Shown here piece after piece: positions 1-4,256 of a stretch of DNA of 5,599 nucleotides. The DNA is from Candidatus Mesolinea sp. UBA5823 (GTDB taxonomy: Bacteria > Chloroflexota > Anaerolineae > Anaerolineales > Anaerolineaceae): the NCBI GenBank assembly GCA_002417685.1, contig DICP01000013.1:3205-8803 (forward strand), in the 5' to 3' direction. How positions within the stretch are numbered: the stretch's first letter is position 1; every line of letters starts with the position of its first letter. Position numbers and translations under genes: made by a program. The notes beneath the pieces were generated by a model. It made no database searches, was not told the origin of the DNA, and saw only the letters and a program-made list of their open reading frames with translations.

Positions 1-174
1 TATAAGGATACGCGCTTAGGGCAAGGACGCGAAGCTTCCAAAAATTTCCTCAACGAGAACCCAGAAATTATGGAGGAAATAGAGAACACCATCCGCGCAA
101 TGGGTAATGTAGATACCCTCTCTGGTAGCTGGGAAGGAGATAGCGAGGAATCTAATGAGAGCTTAGGATACTAA
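1..174 (+). CDS. recA: RecA recombinase, C-terminal end (5' part outside window)
   Basis: The window opens in frame 1 with 57 codons ending in TAA at 172-174. The start of the peptide, YKDTRLGQGREASKNFL, followed by NENPEIMEEIE and IRAMG, matches the C-terminal domain of RecA, where RLGQGRE(N)A..FL.ENPE...EIE..IR is strongly conserved. It ends in an acidic tail rich in Glu, Ser and Asp, as RecA usually does; in the family this tail modulates DNA binding. RecA forms filaments on single-stranded DNA for recombination and stimulates LexA self-cleavage. The ATPase core, and any LexA site in the promoter, lie upstream of the window and cannot be judged. No strong hairpin follows the stop, so transcription may continue into the small membrane protein gene downstream. 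Identity is confident despite the short fragment. Confidence 0.93.
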   Translation, partial: YKDTRLGQGREASKNFLNENPEIMEEIENTIRAMGNVDTLSGSWEGDSEESNESLGY

Positions 175-257
175 CCAAGGTAATAATACACATGAAACTA
201 AGGTTTAGTCAGAGTGTTAATGTTATTGATAATTCAAATTACTAAAAGGAGTTTTTG

Positions 258-497
258 ATGAACATTTTATGGAGCATTCTTATTGGAGCAGTCGTCGGCG
301 CATTAGCTGACTACATTGTTAAGGGAATTGATGTTTCCCTTATCGTCAAAATTATAGTCGGCATACTAGGGGGTGTTATCGGTGGTTGGGTGTTTGGCTT
401 GCTGAATATTGCAGCAGCCGGTTTGATTGGAGAATTAGTAATGTCTCTAATCGGCGCCATCATCTTACTGCTGATCCTCAAAGCGATTAGGCATTAA
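258..497 (+). CDS. GlsB/YeaQ/YmgE-family small membrane protein
   Basis: This is a 79-residue, very hydrophobic protein with three predicted membrane segments, roughly residues 3-20, 27-49 and 54-76, and almost no soluble part. Glycine-rich helices (IGAVVGALADYI, then VGILGGVIGGWVFGLL) and the short basic C-terminus KAIRH fit the GlsB/YeaQ/YmgE family, whose members are usually about 80-85 residues. The family name 'transglycosylase-associated' is historical; members are often linked to general stress and no biochemical role is firmly set. I chose ATG at 258 rather than the TTG just before it because AAAAGGAG at 244-251 stands 6 bases upstream of that ATG. It lies 83 bases after recA, on the same strand, with no clear terminator or good promoter between, and is followed by a strong terminator at 536-565. 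It could be the last gene of a recA transcript. Confidence 0.87.
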   Translation: MNILWSILIGAVVGALADYIVKGIDVSLIVKIIVGILGGVIGGWVFGLLNIAAAGLIGELVMSLIGAIILLLILKAIRH

Positions 498-535
498 TTA
501 TTCAAGGCAAAAGCAATCGCCAAAGATTAGGTATA

Positions 536-565
536 AAAAGCCCCTCAATTTTCTGAGGGGCTTTT
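536..565. terminator. Bidirectional intrinsic terminator
   Basis: A perfect 12-bp stem, AAAAGCCCCTCA (536-547) and TGAGGGGCTTTT (554-565), closes on a 6-base loop. On the plus strand a T-rich run follows (TTTT, C, then TGTTTTGATTT). On the minus strand the stem ends in CTTTTTATAC. It lies between the converging GlsB-type gene and ahcY, 38 bases after the former's stop and 20 bases after the latter's, so it can end both transcripts. Confidence 0.93.
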
Positions 566-585
566 CTGTTTTGATTTAATTAAAT

Positions 586-1845
586 TTACGTGCCTTCCTG
601 CCAGGAGTTGAGGTACTTGACCTGGGCTTCGGTTAGAGTGTCGATGTTCACATTCATAGAAGCGAGTTTCAGCCGAGCGATTTCTCGGTCTATTGCTTCC
701 GGAACATCGTAAACTTTCTTCTCGAAGTTAGCGCGATTTTTCACCAAATACTCTGCACAAAGTGCCTGGTTGGCAAAAGACATGTCCATGACGGAAGCCG
801 GGTGCCCTTCAGCAGCTGCTAAATTAATCAAGCGCCCCTCACCGAGCAGGTGAATCACGCGCCCGTCGGCTAATTCATAAGCTTCCACGAATGGGCGTAC
901 CAAACGTTTTGCCACAGCCATCTCTTCCAAGGCTGGGATGTTGATTTCCACGTTGAAATGCCCTGAATTGGCTACCAGCGCACCATCTTTCATGATTTCG
1001 AAATGGTGGCGGTCAATCACATTCAAATCACCGGTGAGGGTTACAAAGATATCCCCAATAGGGGCAGCCTCGTTCATCGGCATTACCCGGAAGCCGTCCA
1101 TTACTGCCTCAAGCGCCACGAGTGGATCCACTTCGGTCACAATTACGTTTGCGCCCATGCCGCGCGCCCGGTTTGCCAGCCCGCGACCGCACCAGCCATA
1201 GCCTGCAACTACGAAGGTCTTACCAGCCAGCAGGATATTGGTCGCCCGAATGATGCCATCAATAGTGGATTGACCAGTGCCATAGCGGTTGTCAAAAAAG
1301 TGTTTTGTCATCGCATCATTGACCGCGATGATAGGGAATTCCAAGGCACGGTCAGCTGCCATAGCCCGCAAGCGGATAACGCCTGTGGTGGTTTCTTCTG
1401 TTCCGCCAATAACATTAGGCAGGAGCTCGCGGTACTCACGATGGAGCGTCGAGACCAAGTCTGCACCATCATCCATAGTGATATGGGGTTTGTGCTCGAT
1501 AGCAGCGCGCAGGTTTTCATAATACGTGCGATCATCTTCGCCCTTGACAGCAAAGACCGGGATTTCGTATTGGGACACCAAGGCGGCAGCCACATCATCT
1601 TGCGTGGAAAGCGGGTTAGAAGCGGTAAGTACAAGATCCGCACCGCCAGCCTGCAAAGTCCGCATGAGGTTGGCTGTCTCGGTGGTCACGTGCATACACG
1701 CAGACATGCGAATGCCCTCGAACGGGCGCTCTTTGCGGAAACGCTCCTCGATCGTGGCTAAAACGGGCATTTCACGCGAAGCCCAATCAATACGGCGCCT
1801 TCCACCTTCAGCAAGATTCAAATCTTTAATACGATAATTTTCCAT
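586..1845 (-). CDS. ahcY: Adenosylhomocysteinase (S-adenosylhomocysteine hydrolase), short archaeal/Thermotoga-type
   Basis: This cytoplasmic NAD-dependent enzyme reversibly splits S-adenosylhomocysteine (SAH) into homocysteine and adenosine, relieving SAH inhibition of methyltransferases. Its 419 residues carry the family landmarks: MHVTTETA (51-58), NPLSTQDDVAAAL (77-89), GGTEETTTGV (147-156), VNDAMTKHFFDN (175-186, with Lys181, Asp185 and Asn186 at the places of the catalytic Lys/Asp/Asn), and the Rossmann glycine loop GYGWCGRG (215-222). DNRYGTGQS replaces the DNLYGCRxS of eukaryotic and many bacterial enzymes, and the C-terminal Lys/Tyr tail that reaches the neighbouring subunit's NAD is absent; the protein ends NSWQEGT. 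Both traits are typical of the archaeal/Thermotoga branch. The ATG has GGAG 7 bases upstream (1853-1856). It is the last gene of the mtnA-kinase operon. Some enzymes of this branch act on S-inosylhomocysteine; the adjacent probable adenosine kinase favours adenosine chemistry here. Confidence 0.96.
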   Translation of the reverse strand: MENYRIKDLNLAEGGRRRIDWASREMPVLATIEERFRKERPFEGIRMSACMHVTTETANLMRTLQAGGADLVLTASNPLSTQDDVAAALVSQYEIPVFAVKGEDDRTYYENLRAAIEHKPHITMDDGADLVSTLHREYRELLPNVIGGTEETTTGVIRLRAMAADRALEFPIIAVNDAMTKHFFDNRYGTGQSTIDGIIRATNILLAGKTFVVAGYGWCGRGLANRARGMGANVIVTEVDPLVALEAVMDGFRVMPMNEAAPIGDIFVTLTGDLNVIDRHHFEIMKDGALVANSGHFNVEINIPALEEMAVAKRLVRPFVEAYELADGRVIHLLGEGRLINLAAAEGHPASVMDMSFANQALCAEYLVKNRANFEKKVYDVPEAIDREIARLKLASMNVNIDTLTEAQVKYLNSWQEGT

Positions 1846-1865
1846 TTATTTTCTCCAATATTTCC

Positions 1866-2828
1866 TCATAATTCCAATAAGTCGTCTAACTCACCGTGGT
1901 CATCAAAGTATCGGTGGTATGTGTGAATAAATTCCGCGAGTGTAAAGTGGTGATTTTGCGTCCCATTGCAAGTAATACAGTATGCAGCTGCAGTTGTGCC
2001 CATTTCCCCACACACCCGCATGCTCTTACGATGCATATAACCAAAAAGAAAGCCCGCACGGAAGGCATCTCCTACGCCTGTCGGGTCGATTACTGGAGCT
2101 TCTTCGATAATCGGGACGACGAAATCTTCTTCAGAGGTATGAATGCGCGCACCTTCTTTCCCCAAGGTAATTACCGAAAATGCTGGGGCAGCCAAAATTT
2201 GCTCCTCAGAGAGCCCAGAGTGTTTTTGCAGCAGCTCGAACTCATAGGCATTCACAAACAAGCCGTGAGCATTCATAACACCCTTCCGAAGCGCTTCATG
2301 GTCCATACGGATAATTTGCTGTCCGGGGTCAAAAATCGAACGCAGTCCAAGCTGCTGAGCTTCTTCGATATAGCGCTGCATGGCACGCGGGTCGCTAGGG
2401 GAATTGACCACAAAATCATCCGGCTCGCCATGTGCCTCAGCCAGCGGGAGATCAGCAGAATCCGCCATCGCGCCAGTATAAAACGACGCAATCTGCGCGT
2501 TGTCAAGGTCAGTATTAACAAAAAACGAAGCGGTAAATTTATCCGCAATAACGCGTACACCGCTGCAATCCACACCCAAAGCTTCTAACCTGCGTCCATA
2601 TTCTGGGAAATCTTGCCCAGCAGTGGAGAAAAGCAGTGGGCGCTCACCGAACAATGCCAGCGTATAAGCAATATTCGCCCCTACACCGCCATAGTGACGC
2701 ACCATGTCGTCCACCAAGAATGACAAGCTGATCTTATCCAGATGCTCTGGCAGGATATGGTCCTTAAAATAACCCGGGAAGCGCATCAAATAGTCAAAAG
2801 CAATCGAACCGGTCAGGATAATTTTCAT
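1866..2828 (-). CDS. PfkB-family kinase, probable adenosine kinase
   Basis: The 320-residue protein has the ribokinase/PfkB fold signatures in order: substrate-side GGVGAN (47-52) in a stretch leading to FSTAGQDF (67-74), FDPGQQI (166-172), NAYEFELL (193-200, the N..E magnesium/phosphate motif), TLGKEGA (221-227), and the second PfkB signature DPTGVGDAFRAGF (248-260), with Asp254 as the predicted catalytic base and the preceding glycines as the anion hole. The FDPGQQ block and overall style resemble bacterial adenosine kinase-like members. The gene product would convert adenosine to AMP, draining the product of AhcY encoded 20 bases downstream. Its start codon overlaps the mtnA stop as ATGA, and AGGGAGG at 2834-2840, inside mtnA, lies 5 bases upstream, so translation is probably coupled. 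PfkB substrates are hard to read from sequence: another nucleoside, ribose-1-phosphate or a methylthioribose-type sugar cannot be excluded. The fold call is certain; the substrate is inferred from context. Confidence 0.85.
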   Translation of the reverse strand: MKIILTGSIAFDYLMRFPGYFKDHILPEHLDKISLSFLVDDMVRHYGGVGANIAYTLALFGERPLLFSTAGQDFPEYGRRLEALGVDCSGVRVIADKFTASFFVNTDLDNAQIASFYTGAMADSADLPLAEAHGEPDDFVVNSPSDPRAMQRYIEEAQQLGLRSIFDPGQQIIRMDHEALRKGVMNAHGLFVNAYEFELLQKHSGLSEEQILAAPAFSVITLGKEGARIHTSEEDFVVPIIEEAPVIDPTGVGDAFRAGFLFGYMHRKSMRVCGEMGTTAAAYCITCNGTQNHHFTLAEFIHTYHRYFDDHGELDDLLEL

Positions 2829-3880
2829 AAATTCCTCCCTGCATGCTTTAGAACCGCCAAGCTGCGAAAAAACGGCGGATATAGCACGCCGCTTTCGGTG
2901 ATTAAACCAGAAAGCAAGCGATGCGGAGTAATATCGAAGACATAATTGCGCGCTGTAGCTCCTTCGGGCATGACTGCCTTCCCTTGGAAGGACAGTTCCA
3001 GCACTTCAGCTGGGTCACGCTCTTCTATCGGGACTGCATCACCATTCGGGCTGGTAAAATCAATTGTGGACATCGGAAAAGCTGCATAAGCAGGAATGCC
3101 ATTATCATAAGCTGCTAAAGAGAGCATATATGTGCCAACTTTATTAATCACATCCCCATTCGCAGCAACACGATCAGCACCAAACAGCACACGGTCAACC
3201 TTTCCAGAGCGAATCATATAACCCGCGGCTGCATCCACGATGATATCGTAAGGGATTCCGTATTGCGTGAGCTCCCAAGCAGTCAAGCGGGCACCTTGCA
3301 AACACGGGCGCGTTTCGTCTACGTAGACATGCAGGCGTTTGCCTTGTTCGTGAGCCAGGCGGATGACTCCTAAAGCAGTGCCGTAATCGACTGTAGCAAG
3401 TGCGCCAGCATTACAATGGGTGATAATCACATCCTCATCCATAAGTAGTTCAGCACCGTTCCGAGCGATAGCCAAGTTAGTGTTTACATCCTCATCAGCC
3501 AACTGTTGTGCCTTGCTTAAAAGCGCTTCTTGTAACTCACTGACCGAGCCGGAAAATTGATCAACCAAGGAGAGCATGTTTTCCACTGCCCAGGTTAAAT
3601 TGATGGCTGTGGGCCGTGTTGCCAACAGAAATTGACCCGTCTCATGCAGATAAACTTTGAGTTTATCTTTATCGGAATGGCTGCTTTCTCTGGCAGCTAA
3701 CGCTATGCCATACGCTGCACATACGCCGATTGCGGGTGCGCCGCGTACAACCATCTTTTGAATAGCTTCAGCAACATCCATGCTGGAATGCAGTTTAAGA
3801 TAACGTAATTCAATTGGTAAGCAGCTCTGGTCAATGACCTTCACACACTGCAGATTTTCATCCCAAAATATTGATCGCAT
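2825..3880 (-). CDS. mtnA: S-methyl-5-thioribose-1-phosphate isomerase
   Basis: This eIF2B-alpha-like isomerase converts 5-methylthioribose-1-phosphate to methylthioribulose-1-phosphate in salvage of methylthioadenosine. With the start at 3880 it has 351 residues, normal for MtnA. Conserved blocks are VRGAPAIGVCAAYGIAL (45-61), RPTAINLTWAV (89-99), THCNAGALAT (154-163, catalytic Cys156), YVDETRPCLQGARLTAWEL (186-204) and FGADRVAANGDVINKVGTY (233-251, catalytic Asp236), followed by FTSPNGD and IEERDP. I chose ATG 3880 because the protein then begins MRSIFW like other MtnA proteins and GGA (3888-3890) lies 7 bases upstream. An in-frame ATG at 3892 adds four residues but directly abuts a hairpin and T tract. 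A farther TTG at 3955 is ruled out because it is part of the promoter -35 box. It is the first gene of the operon. A ribose-1,5-bisphosphate isomerase is a less likely reading. Confidence 0.94.
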   Translation of the reverse strand: MRSIFWDENLQCVKVIDQSCLPIELRYLKLHSSMDVAEAIQKMVVRGAPAIGVCAAYGIALAARESSHSDKDKLKVYLHETGQFLLATRPTAINLTWAVENMLSLVDQFSGSVSELQEALLSKAQQLADEDVNTNLAIARNGAELLMDEDVIITHCNAGALATVDYGTALGVIRLAHEQGKRLHVYVDETRPCLQGARLTAWELTQYGIPYDIIVDAAAGYMIRSGKVDRVLFGADRVAANGDVINKVGTYMLSLAAYDNGIPAYAAFPMSTIDFTSPNGDAVPIEERDPAEVLELSFQGKAVMPEGATARNYVFDITPHRLLSGLITESGVLYPPFFRSLAVLKHAGRNL

Positions 3881-3892
3881 CGTGTATTCCAT

Positions 3893-3913
3893 AAAAAAGC
3901 GCCTATTCGGCGC
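3893..3913 (-). promoter_or_regulatory. Leader hairpin with T6 tract before mtnA (possible attenuator)
   Basis: On the minus strand GCGCC (3913-3909), loop GAATA and GGCGC (3903-3899) form a 5-bp all-GC stem followed directly by six T residues (3898-3893). It begins about 7 bases after the predicted transcription start and ends just before the alternative ATG at 3892. The shape is that of a very small intrinsic terminator, but the stem is short for efficient termination. It could instead mask or insulate the translation start. Structure is seen directly; function is inferred. Confidence 0.45.
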
Positions 3914-3926
3914 ATTAATCAAGAAA

Positions 3927-3955
3927 AGTGTATCATTCTCTTGATAAACTGTCAA
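3927..3955 (-). promoter_or_regulatory. Sigma-70-type promoter of the mtnA-kinase-ahcY operon
   Basis: Reading the minus strand, a perfect -35 box TTGACA (3955-3950) is followed by exactly 17 bases and TACACT (3932-3927), which matches 4 of 6 positions of TATAAT. TGA directly in front makes an extended -10 (TGn). The expected start is near 3920, giving a leader of about 40 bases to the chosen mtnA start. That is too short to house a SAM or SAH riboswitch. The -35 lies only 3 bases from the direct repeat that borders the MITE-like element. Confidence 0.7.
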
Positions 3956-3958
3956 AAA

Positions 3959-3967
3959 TCAACCGCC
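3959..3967. repeat. Left copy of probable target-site duplication
   Basis: TCAACCGCC stands immediately left of the element and recurs at 4199-4207. The minimal repeat clear of the inverted repeats is AACCGCC, 7 bp; the maximal one is 9 bp. Confidence 0.62.
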
Positions 3968-3968
3968 C

Positions 3969-3982
3969 GAGGGTGTTGAAAA
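3969..3982 (+). repeat. Left terminal inverted repeat (14 bp)
   Basis: GAGGGTGTTGAAAA is the exact reverse complement of 4187-4200. Pairing stops beyond these 14 bases on the inner side. Confidence 0.8.
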
Positions 3983-4027
3983 ACATTGGTTAATTGATTA
4001 CATCCAAATTTTTCAAAGTTAAGCATT

Positions 4028-4102
4028 TCAATCTGCCCTCACCCAGCCTTCTCCTAGCTCCGAATCCCGTTCGTTTTTCAGCGTCAATCTGCTGGTGAGG
4101 GG
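4028..4102. repeat. Internal imperfect palindrome and 9-bp direct repeat inside the element
   Basis: CCCTCACCCAGC (4036-4047) pairs with GCTGGTGAGGG (4091-4101) with a single bulged C, giving an 11-bp stem around a loop of about 43 bases. TCAATCTGC occurs at 4028-4036 and again at 4084-4092, each copy overlapping one arm by a base or two. In the loop a smaller CGAA/TTCG dyad lies at 4061-4073. The CCTCACCC...CTTCTCC style recalls abundant intergenic palindromic repeats of several bacteria, but that resemblance is from memory and loose. Confidence 0.5.
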
Positions 4103-4186
4103 AATCAAAGGGGTGAGATTGCAGTATATGAACATATTGTGATCTTCTTGAATACAAAGTTATTCATTTTTTTAATGTTCTGGACA

Positions 4187-4200
4187 TTTTCAACACCCTC
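4187..4200 (-). repeat. Right terminal inverted repeat (14 bp)
   Basis: TTTTCAACACCCTC is the exact reverse complement of 3969-3982. Confidence 0.8.
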
Positions 4201-4207
4201 AACCGCC
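4199..4207. repeat. Right copy of probable target-site duplication
   Basis: This TCAACCGCC matches the left copy at 3959-3967. Its first two bases are shared with the end of the right terminal inverted repeat, so the true duplication length (7 to 9 bp) cannot be fixed without an empty site for comparison. Confidence 0.62.
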
Positions 4208-4241
4208 TTGGACGCTGATTTTTGTTCGTTTCAACTCGTTA

Positions 4242-4252
4242 TATAATCAGGA
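4242..4252 (+). promoter_or_regulatory. Candidate -10 box (TATAAT) and ribosome binding site AGGA before the serine hydrolase gene
   Basis: A consensus TATAAT at 4242-4247 ends 9 bases before the ATG at 4257, and AGGA (4249-4252) lies 4 bases before it. At 17 bases upstream there is only TTTTTG (4219-4224), a poor -35. If the TATAAT is used, transcription would start about 2-4 bases before the ATG, making the message nearly leaderless and leaving AGGA untranscribed. If not, AGGA is a short-spaced ribosome binding site and the real promoter is farther upstream. The two readings exclude each other. Confidence 0.4.
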
Positions 4253-4256
4253 CGTT

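Larger units (their letters stand above)
3968..4200. mobile_element. MITE-like non-coding element with terminal inverted repeats
   Basis: The ends are a perfect 14-bp inverted repeat: GAGGGTGTTGAAAA at 3969-3982 and TTTTCAACACCCTC at 4187-4200. Just outside, AACCGCC occurs on both sides (3961-3967 and 4201-4207), and the identity extends to 9 bases, TCAACCGCC, if the last two bases of the right inverted repeat are counted. This is what a target-site duplication looks like. The interior of about 200 bp has no substantial coding frame and contains an imperfect palindrome near its middle. Together these fit a miniature inverted-repeat transposable element or the shrunken remnant of an insertion sequence. 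The exact left border is uncertain by one base: an unpaired C at 3968. I do not assign an IS family. Its position between two divergent genes means it could affect both promoters. Confidence 0.72.

Noticed and set aside
480..534. Imperfect direct repeat AAAGCGATTAGGCAT / AAAGATTAGGTAT around the end of the GlsB-type gene
   Set aside because: It has one gap and one mismatch over about 15 bases in AT-rich sequence, is not repeated a third time, and one copy is coding. Chance is enough to explain it.
1003..1761. A 252-codon open frame on the plus strand
   Set aside because: It lies wholly within ahcY on the other strand, which has clear family motifs throughout. The translation has no recognisable domain and no ribosome binding site was noticed.
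1896..2588. A 230-codon open frame on the plus strand
   Set aside because: It is antisense to the well-supported PfkB kinase gene, and its translation is compositionally odd (rich in Arg, His and Cys) with no motifs.
3881..3920. SAM or SAH riboswitch ahead of the operon
   Set aside because: The predicted leader is about 40 bases, shorter than known SAM or SAH aptamers with their expression platform, and no such fold is visible.
3881..3955. TTG at 3955 as a longer start for mtnA (25 extra residues)
   Set aside because: The TTG is the first half of the -35 box TTGACA, so it would not be transcribed, and the extra residues do not resemble MtnA N-termini.
4061..4073. CGAATCCCGTTCG as a LexA/SOS box
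   Set aside because: The Gram-positive-type box is CGAAC-N4-GTTCG (14 bases). Here the dyad is one base short and imperfect, and it lies inside the repeat element rather than at a promoter.
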